Positions 1 to 13,908 of a stretch of DNA of 19,088 bases are shown here, piece after piece. How positions within the stretch are numbered: the stretch's first letter is position 1; every line of letters starts with the position of its first letter. This DNA comes from CAZLYK01 sp964563495 (GTDB lineage Bacteria > Acidobacteriota > Blastocatellia > RBC074). The position numbers and the translations under genes are program-made. The notes below the pieces were generated by a model that was not told the DNA's origin, did not search any database, and was given only the letters and a program-made list of their open reading frames with translations. Location: contig CAZLYK010000104.1 of NCBI GenBank assembly GCA_964563495.1, forward strand, positions 1 through 19,088, written 5' to 3'.

Positions 1-3
1 ATA

Positions 4-74
4 GAATAGACAGGATTTGTTCAGGATTGAACAAGACGTCTTGTTCAATCCTGAATAAATCCTGTCAATCCTGT

Positions 75-80
<6 letters not shown>
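4..80. repeat. Dispersed palindromic repeat, full copy 1
   Basis: A 77-bp element bounded by perfect 14-bp inverted arms, GAATAGACAGGATT at 4-17 and its reverse complement at 67-80. Inside lies a perfect 36-bp palindrome at 20-55 (18-bp arms, no spacer, centred on GACGTC at 35-40). The right half carries three AATCCTG units starting at 47, 58 and 67. The outer right arm overlaps the last Glu codon and TAG stop of the kinase gene. Related copies are at 2589-2654, 9335-9456, 12519-12539 and 13888-13908. It could fold as a 3'-UTR hairpin for the kinase mRNA, but no T-tract marks it as a classical terminator. Confidence 0.85.
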
Positions 81-2528
<2,448 letters not shown>

Positions 2529-2588
2529 CTTGAAAGTTTCATTGTCCGATATCGACGCCGATTTTGCCAGTCACATGGCCGAGAAGAA

Positions 2589-2654
2589 AATAGACAGGAT
2601 TGAACAGGACCTGATCTTGTCAAGCCTGCAAAAATCCTGTCAACCCTGTCTCTT
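2589..2654. repeat. Dispersed palindromic repeat, diverged full copy 2
   Basis: A 66-bp element with arms AATAGACAGGATT (2589-2601) and AACCCTGTCTCTT (2642-2654), which pair except at two positions. The interior is diverged from copy 1, with CAGGACCTGATCTTG near the centre and an AATCCTG unit at 2633-2639. It lies in the 223-bp gap between the kinase start and the porin stop, just past the porin terminator. Confidence 0.75.
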
Positions 2655-2692
2655 AAAATAAAAAAATTGCGGTGGGCCATGCGGCCCACCGC
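2655..2692 (-). terminator. Rho-independent terminator of the porin gene
   Basis: Perfect 10-bp stem GCGGTGGGCC (2669-2678) with GGCCCACCGC (2683-2692) and a 4-base loop. Read on the minus strand it is followed by a T-rich tract (AATTTTTTATTTT, complement of 2656-2668). It begins 60 nt after the porin stop codon and has all parts of an intrinsic terminator in that direction. It separates porin transcription from the kinase gene. Confidence 0.9.
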
Positions 2693-2693
2693 G

Positions 2694-2737
<44 letters not shown>

Positions 2738-2751
2738 CAAAATCTCAATGC

Positions 2752-4203
2752 CTACGGTTCCCGGTTGGTAAAGAAATAACTGATCCCGAGGATGAAGGTA
2801 TTTTGATTGCTCTTCGGCGTTCCGGCGGAGTTGCTGAAGAATCTCTGGTTCGAGAAATCGCGCCGGAATTCAAACCTCGTGACGAGGTTGTTGATCAGCT
2901 TGACCTCCTGGGTCAGAGTGATGTCTTTGACCGTCTGAGCCACTCCGGTCCTCAGGCCGTCTTTGTCGTTAAAGACCTCGAAGCGCGGAGAGAAGGCAAA
3001 ACGGTCGTTGAATGCGTATTTGAAATAACCGGCGAGACCAGTCCATTTACCGCGTTGGCCGTTGTTGTCTCCGTCTGAACCATAAACGAAGTTACCCAAG
3101 AGAGAGAGTTTGTCGGTAACAAAGACGGTCGCCACGGTATCGGCGATGTGTCGCCAGTTATCACGAGCGGAGATTGCGGGCGCATTCGCCAGCGGAGCCT
3201 CCGGCCCGGCCAGGTAGGTCTGGGTCAAGGCGAACTTCTTGCTCGGCGTGAGGCCGATTTGGAAGCCAATTGTCTTGCCGGCGTTGCCGGCGACGTTGTT
3301 CTCAAAAATGTTGTCCCATCCATTGAGGAGGAATCCGGTCAACGCCACCTTGTCATTGAACGCATACTTCGCCCGGAAGCCCGCGTGATAGTACGGTCCG
3401 TAAGCGAAGAGCAAACCGCGCGAATAGTTGAAGTTATCTTTGGTCTCGATCACCTCGGCGCCGACCGGGGTATAGAATTTTCCGAAATCGATCGTCAGGC
3501 CGCTGCCGATCGGCGCGACGTAACTGGCATAGGCCTGGAGCACGTGTTTGGTTCCGTCGTTGCGGCTGGAATCGCTGACCGAGATGATGCGGTCGACCGT
3601 TTCGCCCAACCCCAGATCGATCCGGAACCCGAGCGGGCTATCTTTTGAATTCGCCTTCTGCAAAGTCAGCTTGGCCAGCTGCAGGCTGAAGGCGTTGTGC
3701 CTCACGTCGAAAGCCCGACCCTGCGTGAACATGTCGATCTTGTTGTTGTTGTAGCTGTAGTAGCCATCGACGATTCCGCTGACTTCGACATCTTTGAGGA
3801 ATTTAAGCAGGCCATCGTGCTTTTTCGCTTCTTCCTGGATCGCGGCCACGTCCTTCTTGATCGACGCGACAGTCTCATCCCTGGCGGCCTCGGTCAGGGT
3901 GGGCGCCCCCGCAGAGTCCTTGGTCAGACGGGCCAGCTTCTCTTCGAGCTGGCGGATCCGCTCTTCCAAAGCCTCGACCAGCCGGGAAATTTCCGCGTCT
4001 GGTTTGACCTCGGTCTTATGACCCGGCTTGCTGGTTGAGCCCTCGCCGGCACCCGGGGATTTATTATTCAGCCCAATCGTCTGGTTATCCTGGGCCAGTC
4101 CCGCGGTGTTCAGCAGAGAACTTGCGAGAAACATGGCGACTATTAATCGACGCGCCGCACGGCTCCGGAATAGACCGATGCCTGATAAAATTTTTGACAG
4201 CAT
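2752..4203 (-). CDS. Outer-membrane porin, OmpL-like (BBP2-type beta-barrel)
   Basis: A 483-residue protein. I place the start at 4203, not at the upstream in-frame ATG (4266), because GGGAGGT at 4212-4218 is a strong Shine-Dalgarno sequence 8 nt upstream and a signal peptide follows directly: basic residues 14-19, hydrophobic IVAMFLASSLL, cleavage near GLAQ (35-38). Residues about 70-130 are charged and heptad-like (EALEERIRQLEEKLARL), suggesting a periplasmic coiled coil. From about 139 the protein is an aromatic-rich barrel with FDVRHNAFSLQLAKL, VGAEVIETKDNFNYSRG and a last strand ending ISYFF, typical of putative OmpL-like porins (BBP2). The substrate is unknown. It lies 225 nt after glnK on the same strand, but its own RBS, leader hairpins and terminator suggest separate expression. 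Confidence 0.86.
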   Translation of the reverse strand: MLSKILSGIGLFRSRAARRLIVAMFLASSLLNTAGLAQDNQTIGLNNKSPGAGEGSTSKPGHKTEVKPDAEISRLVEALEERIRQLEEKLARLTKDSAGAPTLTEAARDETVASIKKDVAAIQEEAKKHDGLLKFLKDVEVSGIVDGYYSYNNNKIDMFTQGRAFDVRHNAFSLQLAKLTLQKANSKDSPLGFRIDLGLGETVDRIISVSDSSRNDGTKHVLQAYASYVAPIGSGLTIDFGKFYTPVGAEVIETKDNFNYSRGLLFAYGPYYHAGFRAKYAFNDKVALTGFLLNGWDNIFENNVAGNAGKTIGFQIGLTPSKKFALTQTYLAGPEAPLANAPAISARDNWRHIADTVATVFVTDKLSLLGNFVYGSDGDNNGQRGKWTGLAGYFKYAFNDRFAFSPRFEVFNDKDGLRTGVAQTVKDITLTQEVKLINNLVTRFEFRRDFSNQRFFSNSAGTPKSNQNTFILGISYFFTNREP

Positions 4204-4236
4204 TGCTCTGTACCTCCCGTCTAGGACCCACAGGAC

Positions 4237-4255
4237 CGGCGGAACAGAGCCGCCG
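4237..4255 (-). promoter_or_regulatory. Small hairpin in the porin leader
   Basis: CGGCGG (4237-4242) and CCGCCG (4250-4255) form a perfect 6-bp GC stem with a 7-base loop, 33 nt upstream of the porin start on the minus strand. It would lie in the 5' untranslated region. No T-tract follows, so it is not a terminator. A role in mRNA stability or translation is only possible. Confidence 0.4.
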
Positions 4256-4297
4256 CTTGCAACCATCCAAAGCGGCGTTCTAAACTGATCTTACGGT

Positions 4298-4331
4298 CCA
4301 CGCAGGTGATTTATTCAGGTGATTTGCGTGG
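4298..4331. repeat. Direct repeat inside a 7-bp-stem inverted repeat upstream of the porin
   Basis: CCACGCA (4298-4304) and TGCGTGG (4325-4331) form a 7-bp inverted repeat. The unit CAGGTGATTT occurs at 4303-4312 and again at 4316-4325, 13 bp apart. The site is about 95-128 bp upstream of the porin start in the glnK-porin gap. The arrangement could be an operator or a structured leader. The rest of this gap shows no clear -35/-10 pair. Confidence 0.45.
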
Positions 4332-4428
4332 TTCGGATCAGGGGGTGACGGCCTGGTGATGTTGCAGCATCGCCGTTTCGGCTGTCCCCCCTGTCGTGTT
4401 TTATTTGTCAATCATCGTTGATCTGACT

Positions 4429-4767
4429 CTACACGGCGTTGACGCCGTGTTCTCCGGTGCGGATGCGAACCGCTTCATCGACCGGGAAGACGAAGATCTT
4501 CCCGTCGCCGAACTTACCGGTCCGCGCGGTCTTGATAATCGCGTCGACTGCGCCTTCAATCACTTCGTCATCGACGACGACCTCGATCTTGACCTTGGGG
4601 ACGAATTCGACCTTGTATTCGCTCCCACGGTAGACCTCGGTGTGGCCCTTCTGCCGCCCGAAACCTTTGACCTCGCTGATCGTCATGCCCTGGACACCGA
4701 GCGTTTGGAGCGCGTCTTTGACGCTTTCGAGCAGGTGTGGGCGAATGATCGCTTCAATTTTTTTCAT
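4429..4767 (-). CDS. glnK: PII nitrogen regulatory protein (GlnK/GlnB)
   Basis: A 112-residue canonical PII protein. The start is the ATG at 4767: AGAGG lies 8 nt upstream and the product then begins MKKIEAIIRP as PII proteins do. A longer frame to 4857 overlaps amtB and is not conserved-looking. PII trimers bind ATP/ADP and 2-oxoglutarate and control ammonium uptake and assimilation. The T-loop is intact: KGFGRQKGHTEVYRGSEY (34-51) ends at Tyr51, the uridylylation site, fitting the GlnD encoded two genes upstream. The C-terminal KFGDGKIFVFPVDEAVRIRTGE matches the family. It lies 52 nt after amtB; I call it glnK because of that linkage, though glnB would be equally defensible by sequence. A 9-bp-arm palindrome overlaps its stop codon. 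Confidence 0.96.
   Translation of the reverse strand: MKKIEAIIRPHLLESVKDALQTLGVQGMTISEVKGFGRQKGHTEVYRGSEYKVEFVPKVKIEVVVDDEVIEGAVDAIIKTARTGKFGDGKIFVFPVDEAVRIRTGEHGVNAV
4431..4450. repeat. Palindrome over the glnK stop codon
   Basis: ACACGGCGT (4431-4439) and ACGCCGTGT (4442-4450) are perfect 9-bp arms separated by 2 bases. The hairpin would form in the last codons of glnK and overlaps its stop (4429-4431). No T-tract follows on the minus strand, so a classical terminator is not supported. It may protect the mRNA 3' end. Confidence 0.5.
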
Positions 4768-4819
4768 GGGGTTTGCCTCTTTTCTAAAGTCTCGATGATC
4801 AAGTTTCCAAGCCCAATTA

Positions 4820-6292
<1,473 letters not shown>

Positions 6293-6335
6293 AATGGGTC
6301 ATCCTCAATTTAAATTTACTGATAAATCGAACTTT

Positions 6336-6357
6336 CCCGTCACCCCTCACCCGTCAC
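6336..6357. repeat. Short repeats in the glnD-amtB junction
   Basis: CCCGTCAC occurs at 6336-6343 and 6350-6357, with the related CCCTCAC between them (6344-6350). The glnD stop codon (6354-6356, TGA on the minus strand) lies inside the second unit. The 61-nt junction shows no terminator or promoter, which supports co-transcription of glnD and amtB. Confidence 0.55.
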
Positions 6358-9107
6358 TCTTTGCTTCCGAGAGTTTTACCGTTCTCGCTGAGAACCGATC
6401 TGACCAGGTCTTCGACCGTCTTTAGTTCCGAATCGATAAGCTTCTCGCCCGCCCCGTTGACGATATAGAAAATATCCAGCGCCAGATGTTTTTCGGTCGC
6501 CACCTTGGCGAAGACGATATCCAGGTTGAGCGAGGTGAGGGTGCTCGCGATCCAGTAGGCCAGCCCCAACCGATCACTCGCGCGGACCTCCAGAATCGTG
6601 CTCCGGTCGGATGTCTGGTTGTCCCAGGTAATCCGCGTGGCCGTCGGGGCCAGGGCTTTGCGCCGCTGCAGGCGCGAACTGGTTTGCGCCCGCAGCCGCT
6701 TGGCGACCGCCGCGGCCACATCCAGCTCACCGCTCAATGCCCGTTTGATTGCGTCGTCGATCTGTTCCCAGCGCGCCGGATCTGAGATCGGCTCGCCGAC
6801 GGTGTCGCGAACCTTGAACGAATCGACCGCCAACCCGTCGGTGCGCGTATTGAGATGAACGCTTAAGATATTGACACCCTGCGAGGTCAGCGCACCGGCG
6901 ACCGAGGCGAAGAGCCCCCGCCGGTTCCGGGCGCACAGATGCAGATCCGTACACCGCGTTTGCGTGTTGACGCGCCAGCTCGTCTTGACCAGCCAGGAAT
7001 GAAGCGAGTGCGCCAGCCTGATATGCTCGATGATCGTCTGGGACGGCGTGAACCTTGCATAATCATCAGGCAGCATCTTGAAATGATCGCGGACGACCGG
7101 GAAATCGACCTCGCTCGACAGCATCCGGGCTATCCTCTGACGCAGCGGCTCAATGCTCCGGTCGGCCTCCTCGCCGGGCTGCAGGACCGCCCGCGCTTTG
7201 AGGTAGAGCTCCCATAAGAGAGCGTCTTTCCATTCGTTCCAGACGCCCGGTCCGACGCCGTTGATATCGCCGTAAGTCAGGAGCGTGAGCATGTTCAGAT
7301 TGTCCAGTGTCCCCATCTGGGAGCTGAAATTCTGAACCACCTTTTCGTCAGCCAGATCCCGCCGCTGCGAAATGTGCGACATGGTCAGGTGCTGGCTGAT
7401 CAGAAAGATCACCTTCGCGGTCGAATCCGAATCCAGATGCATCCGCGCGCAGACCCTTTCAGCGATCTTGATTCCCTTCTCGGTGTGCCCTCCGCCGAGC
7501 CCCTTCCCGATATCGTGGAGCAGGAGCCCGAGGTGGAGCAGAGCCGGGTCGCTGATCTCGTGATAGACATTGCGATAACGTTCGAGCGTTTTGCTCCGCG
7601 AATTGGCCAGGTCGTCCAACGTCGCCAAAGCGCGCAGGGTGTGCTCATCGACCGTGTAGCGGTGATAGAGATCGTGCTGGACCAGACAGGTGATCCGCCC
7701 GAACTCCGGCATGAGCTTCCCAAGAAAACCGAGGTCGTGCATCAACCGCAGGCCGGCCGCCACCCGCCCCTTCGCGCGCAGCATCTTGATCAACCCCTCA
7801 GCCCCTTCGGCTGAGGTGCGGAAGACCCGATTGACGGCGGGCAGACTCGCCTGGATCGCTTCTTCCAGCGACGGGCTGAGGCTCGCGCCGGTCGCCTGCG
7901 CATAGGCGAACGCCATCATCATCCTCAATCCATCCAGTGACGCGGCTGCGCCGCCGCCGGCCAGTGACGCGGCTGCGCCGCCGCCGCCGGTCGAATCCAG
8001 ATCGAGCAACCCGTCGCGCATGACAAAACCGCCGAGCGCCGGCGTGATCCGCGAGCGCGTAAACCAGCTCTTCTTCTCCTGCCTCGAAATCGCTCGCTTG
8101 ACCTGCTCTTCACAGACACGATGCAGTTTTCGCGCCTGCAGATAGTAATCACGCATGAAGATCTCAGACGCCTGCTGCTCGCCGGTGTCGGCGTAGCCCA
8201 GATTGCGCGCCACCTGGTGCTGTAAATCGAGCGAGAGCAGGTCCGTTCGCCGCCCAGTCAGAAAATGCATCTCGTTGCGCACCCGCAGTAAAAAATCGTA
8301 TGCGCCGTTGATCGCCTTGGCCTCCCGATCGTGAATCACCCCGCCCGAGACCAGTTCCGGCAGATCGGTCTTTCCATAGGCGATCCGCGCCGCCCATAAC
8401 AGAACGTGCAGATCCCGCAGGCCGCCGGCCGTCTCTTTGACATTCGGCTCCTGCAAACAGGCGACCTCGCCGAATTTGCTGTACCGGCCCGCCCGCTCGA
8501 TCATCAGTTCGTCGAGCAGATCGCGCTTCTTTTTCTCAAAGACCTCTTCATTCAGCCGCTCCTGGAACTCCTCGAACACCTCGGCGCTTCCCAATAACAA
8601 TCGTGCGTCGATCATCGAATTGCGCGAGACGATGTCCTCTTTCGCCGCCGCCGCACACTCGCTCAACGATCGGACACTGTGGCCGACCGTGAATCCGACA
8701 TCCCAGAGCAGATAGAGAACCGCTTCACTCAACCGGGCCGCCCGCTCGCCATCCTTGCGGCCGTGATGCAAAAACATGATGTCGATGTCCGATTGCGGCG
8801 CCAGCTCCCGCCGGCCATACCCACCGAGCGCGACGATCGCAACCTGACCCGCTTCTGCCCCCGCGCCAACCTTCTCTTCCAGCGCCGCTCTCGCAATCCG
8901 CTTGATCATGAGATCGACGATCAGACTCCGCGCCGCCACGATCTGTGACCCGCTGATCCCGAACCGGTGACGCAAATGCAAACGCTGCGTCTCAACCTTC
9001 AGAAACTTTTTGAGCGCGACGATTCTCTCCGCCGCGTCGGACTGATTCTCGATTCGCCGTAACTTCTCACCGGCGTGCTGTTCGATTGTCGCCAGATCGA
9101 TTTGCAT
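6354..9107 (-). CDS. glnD: Bifunctional PII uridylyltransferase / uridylyl-removing enzyme
   Basis: A 917-residue GlnD. The open frame reaches 9302, but I place the start at ATG 9107. The extra 65 codons are arginine-rich and family-unlike, they contain the sigma-54 promoter at 9142-9160, and the family is about 890 residues. The enzyme uridylylates PII when glutamine is low and removes UMP when it is high. Domains in 917-residue numbering: nucleotidyltransferase with GGYGRRELAPQSDID (95-109; D107, D109); an HD domain for UMP removal with YHRY (481-484) and HD (531-532) in LLLHDIGKGLGGGH; two C-terminal ACT glutamine-sensing domains at about 720-795 and 837-907. The linker between the catalytic domains holds a 9-residue tandem duplication (375-392). 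It heads an operon with amtB and glnK, its substrate. The RBS is weak (GGGA close to the ATG). Confidence 0.94.
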   Translation of the reverse strand: MQIDLATIEQHAGEKLRRIENQSDAAERIVALKKFLKVETQRLHLRHRFGISGSQIVAARSLIVDLMIKRIARAALEEKVGAGAEAGQVAIVALGGYGRRELAPQSDIDIMFLHHGRKDGERAARLSEAVLYLLWDVGFTVGHSVRSLSECAAAAKEDIVSRNSMIDARLLLGSAEVFEEFQERLNEEVFEKKKRDLLDELMIERAGRYSKFGEVACLQEPNVKETAGGLRDLHVLLWAARIAYGKTDLPELVSGGVIHDREAKAINGAYDFLLRVRNEMHFLTGRRTDLLSLDLQHQVARNLGYADTGEQQASEIFMRDYYLQARKLHRVCEEQVKRAISRQEKKSWFTRSRITPALGGFVMRDGLLDLDSTGGGGAAASLAGGGAAASLDGLRMMMAFAYAQATGASLSPSLEEAIQASLPAVNRVFRTSAEGAEGLIKMLRAKGRVAAGLRLMHDLGFLGKLMPEFGRITCLVQHDLYHRYTVDEHTLRALATLDDLANSRSKTLERYRNVYHEISDPALLHLGLLLHDIGKGLGGGHTEKGIKIAERVCARMHLDSDSTAKVIFLISQHLTMSHISQRRDLADEKVVQNFSSQMGTLDNLNMLTLLTYGDINGVGPGVWNEWKDALLWELYLKARAVLQPGEEADRSIEPLRQRIARMLSSEVDFPVVRDHFKMLPDDYARFTPSQTIIEHIRLAHSLHSWLVKTSWRVNTQTRCTDLHLCARNRRGLFASVAGALTSQGVNILSVHLNTRTDGLAVDSFKVRDTVGEPISDPARWEQIDDAIKRALSGELDVAAAVAKRLRAQTSSRLQRRKALAPTATRITWDNQTSDRSTILEVRASDRLGLAYWIASTLTSLNLDIVFAKVATEKHLALDIFYIVNGAGEKLIDSELKTVEDLVRSVLSENGKTLGSKE
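7934..7987. repeat. 27-bp in-frame tandem duplication within glnD
   Basis: Two adjacent 27-bp units (7934-7960 and 7961-7987) begin CCAGTGACGCGGCTGCGCCG and match at 26 of 27 positions. They encode GGGAAASLD and GGGAAASLA, so the frame is kept. They lie in the variable linker between the nucleotidyltransferase and HD domains, where extra length should be tolerated. The near-identity suggests a recent slippage event. Confidence 0.85.
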
Positions 9108-9127
9108 GTTTCCCGCACTCGCTCCAT

Positions 9128-9149
9128 CTAATTGCAAGCTAATTGCAAG
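9128..9149. repeat. Tandem 11-bp repeat at the glnD promoter
   Basis: CTAATTGCAAG occurs twice back to back (9128-9138 and 9139-9149). The 11-bp period is about one helical turn. On the minus strand each unit reads CTTGCAATTAG; the upstream copy supplies the -12 TTGCA of the sigma-54 promoter, and the second lies around the expected transcription start, 21-31 nt before the glnD ATG. It may be an operator or a duplicated -12 box. Confidence 0.6.
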
Positions 9150-9160
9150 ATCGATGCCAG
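9142..9160 (-). promoter_or_regulatory. Sigma-54 (RpoN) -24/-12 promoter of glnD-amtB-glnK
   Basis: The minus strand reads CTGGCATCGATCTTGCAAT. This fits the sigma-54 consensus TGGCAC-N5-TTGCA with one change (final C to T) and the required 10 bases between GG (-24) and GC (-12). Transcription would start near 9133, giving a leader of about 26 nt before the glnD ATG at 9107. RpoN promoters need an enhancer-binding activator such as NtrC and often drive nitrogen genes. I found no clear GCACCA-N5-TGGTGC NtrC site upstream, so the activator is unknown. Confidence 0.75.
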
Positions 9161-9334
9161 ACCCCCAATCACCGCCCGGAATTAACCGAAAACCCCTCTG
9201 CCGATTGCGCTTCCGCCTTCGAGGACGGCTGCGACGGCGCAAACCAATTACGACAAAGATGTTATCTGAGCTGCGACAAGTAACAATTTTGTCATAATTC
9301 ACCGCCGGCCATTTGGAGCGCGGCGGACCGGGAT

Positions 9335-9456
9335 ACCGCCGGCGAATTCATGAATAGACAGGATAAACAAGATTTTTGCAGGACGGGACAAGATATATCT
9401 GGTCAAATCCTGAATAAATCCTGTCAATCCTGTCTATTCGTGAATTCGCCGGCGGT
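9335..9456. repeat. Long inverted repeat (dispersed repeat copy 3, extended arms)
   Basis: A 122-bp element with 30-bp arms at 9335-9364 and 9427-9456 that pair at 29 of 30 positions. The inner part of each arm is the family module GAATAGACAGGAT; the outer part (ACCGCCGGCGAATTCA) is seen only here. Inside is AGATATATCT near the centre. The right half, AATCCTGAATAAATCCTG and onward (9406-9439), matches copy 1 base for base over about 34 bp. It lies in the gene-free divergent region 9108-9685. No flanking target-site duplication is evident, so a mobile origin is unproven. Confidence 0.85.
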
Positions 9457-9537
9457 TTACCGGTTCGGCGACAAAAATGTAGAATAGCCTTAATCAACGC
9501 ACATTAATGTCAGCAGCCGTTTCGACCGGATGGGCGA

Positions 9538-9567
9538 TTGCCGGAGGCGTGTCGAATTGCCTATAAT
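9538..9567 (+). promoter_or_regulatory. Candidate sigma-70 promoter for the DUF1800 gene
   Basis: TATAAT at 9562-9567 is a perfect -10 box. TTGCCG at 9538-9543 is a reasonable -35 (four of six bases) with an 18-bp spacer. Transcription would start near 9574, giving a leader of about 110 nt before the chosen ATG at 9686. It is the only good plus-strand promoter I see in the gap. Confidence 0.6.
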
Positions 9568-9685
9568 CCGAGCGGTTGGATCAAGTGCCTCATTGCCCTC
9601 ATCGAACATAATCACTTGAAAATGCTAACTTCCCCCTTTGCTTAACCGAAGATTGACGGAGCGATAACCAGCGAGGATGAGAAAA

Positions 9686-12518
<2,833 letters not shown>

Positions 12519-12520
<2 letters not shown>

Positions 12521-12539
12521 ATAGACAGGACAAAGCAAG
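12519..12539 (+). promoter_or_regulatory. Repeat half-copy 4, supplying the RBS of the DUF1501 gene
   Basis: GAATAGACAGGA (12519-12530) is the repeat-family arm. Its first two bases are the last two of the DUF1800 TGA stop. The module fills the whole 19-nt gap to the next ATG at 12540. Its AGGA (12527-12530) lies 9 nt before that ATG and is the only Shine-Dalgarno-like sequence available. No matching right arm follows, so this is a half-element. Confidence 0.65.
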
Positions 12540-13886
12540 ATGAATAACCATTCGCAATCAAGAAGAAGCTTCATCAAAAATTCGCTCGGCGCGGCTGCCC
12601 TGCTCAGATCGCTGGCCAACGTCGCCGCGGCGGCGGCGCAAAGCGACGACTATAAAGCTCTGGTCTGCGTTTTTCTATATGGGGGAAATGACGGCGACAA
12701 CACGCTGATCCCGTATGGCACCCGGGAATACAACGCCTACGCATCGGCGCGGACCAGTGTTCTGGCCGTTCCTCGCGCGCAGCTGCTGCCGATCGCACCG
12801 GCCAACAGCGATGGACGGGAGTTCGCCCTGCACCCGAGCCTGCCCGAGCTGCAGACGCTCTTCACGAAAAAGAGGCTGGCCCTCATCGCCAATGTCGGCG
12901 TGCTGCTGGCGCCGACGACGCGCGAGCAGATCATCAATCAGAGCGTGCCGCTGCCGCCGCAACTCTTCTCTCACAACGACCAGCAGACTCAATGGATGAC
13001 CTCGTGGTCGGACCAGGTAGCGAAATCCGGGTGGGGAGGCCGGCTGGCCGACGCCGTCAACGCTTCCAACCCCAACTCGTCGATCTCGATGTCGATCTCG
13101 TTGGCGGGCAGCAATATCTTTCAGGTCGGCAACCAGGTCTTTCCGTTGATGGTCTCGCCCGAAGGGGCGATTTCGCTCTGGTATTACAACGAAGCGTGGG
13201 GAAATCCCGAAACCATCTTAACCAAAGCCATGCTCGAAGCCGAGCAGAGCAACCTTTTCGAGAAGACCTATCGCGACATCTTCAAACGCGCGATCGAAAA
13301 CTCGCAGCGCCTGAGCGCGGGGCTCCAAAAGGCGCCCGCGACGACTACCGTCTTCCCCAAAGATGTCAGTCTCGCCAACCAGTTGAAGATGGTCGCCAAA
13401 TTGATCTCGATCCGCGGTGAATTCGGCCTCCACCGCCAAATCTTCTTCTGCTCAGCCGAGGGCTACGACACACACGGCGAACAGGCCAATACCCAGTCGA
13501 AACTGCTGCGTGAATTGAGCCAGTCACTCGACGCGTTCTACCAGGCGACGGTCGAGCTCGGCGTGGCCGACAAGGTGACCGCTTTCACATCTTCGGATTT
13601 CGGCCGGACATACAAATGCAACGGCAAAGGATCCGATCACGGCTGGGGGAACCATCACCTGGTCGTCGGCGGGGCGGTTAAAGGCGGTGATATTTACGGG
13701 CGTATCCCGGTCCATCGCATCGACGGACCTGACGACACGAGCGATGGGCGATGGATTCCGACGATTGCGACCGATGAGTACGCGGCTACGCTGGCGCAGT
13801 GGTTCGGCGTGGGAGCCGGAGACTTGCCCGACGTCCTCCCGAACATCAACCGCTTCAACCGCACCAACCTCGGATTTATGGGTTGA
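12540..13886 (+). CDS. Tat-exported DUF1501 protein
   Basis: A 448-residue member of DUF1501 (PF07394), a family related in fold to sulfatases and alkaline phosphatases but without a settled reaction. The N-terminus has a twin-arginine signal, SRRSFIK (residues 7-13), then an Ala-rich stretch ending near AAAAAQ (29-34), so it should be exported folded. Family-like motifs are VCVFLYGGNDGDNTLIPY near the mature start, GYDTHGEQ, SDFGRTYKCNGKGSDHGWGNHH and GGAVKGGDIYGRIP. The histidines and aspartates in these motifs are candidate metal or active-site residues, by inference only. It starts 19 nt after the DUF1800 stop and is almost certainly in the same transcript. The only visible RBS lies inside a dispersed repeat module. 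Confidence 0.92.
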   Translation: MNNHSQSRRSFIKNSLGAAALLRSLANVAAAAAQSDDYKALVCVFLYGGNDGDNTLIPYGTREYNAYASARTSVLAVPRAQLLPIAPANSDGREFALHPSLPELQTLFTKKRLALIANVGVLLAPTTREQIINQSVPLPPQLFSHNDQQTQWMTSWSDQVAKSGWGGRLADAVNASNPNSSISMSISLAGSNIFQVGNQVFPLMVSPEGAISLWYYNEAWGNPETILTKAMLEAEQSNLFEKTYRDIFKRAIENSQRLSAGLQKAPATTTVFPKDVSLANQLKMVAKLISIRGEFGLHRQIFFCSAEGYDTHGEQANTQSKLLRELSQSLDAFYQATVELGVADKVTAFTSSDFGRTYKCNGKGSDHGWGNHHLVVGGAVKGGDIYGRIPVHRIDGPDDTSDGRWIPTIATDEYAATLAQWFGVGAGDLPDVLPNINRFNRTNLGFMG

Positions 13887-13887
13887 A

Positions 13888-13908
13888 AATAGACAGGATT
13901 ATAGCAAG
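13888..13908 (+). repeat. Repeat half-copy 5 after the DUF1501 stop
   Basis: AATAGACAGGATT (13888-13900) begins one base after the TGA stop (13884-13886). The following ATAGCAAG resembles the AAAGCAAG after the same module in copy 4. Its last five bases are the start of the 26-bp hairpin at 13904-13959, so the two elements overlap. No matching right arm is present. Confidence 0.65.

Noticed and set aside
47..73. AATCCTG units as a CRISPR-like array
   Set aside because: The units are 7 bp with 2-4 bp between them; a CRISPR array needs longer repeats, unique spacers of about 30 bp and usually cas genes.
4258..4275. Second sigma-54-like site (TTGGATGGTTGCA on the minus strand) before the porin
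   Set aside because: Only 6 bases separate its GG and GC instead of the required 10.
9108..9302. N-terminal 65-codon extension of GlnD
   Set aside because: The extension is arginine-rich, lacks family similarity and contains a sigma-54 promoter and tandem repeat, so it is more likely untranslated.
9335..9456. Insertion sequence or MITE with target-site duplication
   Set aside because: The arms fit a MITE, but I see no flanking direct duplication and no transposase, so I list it only as a repeat.
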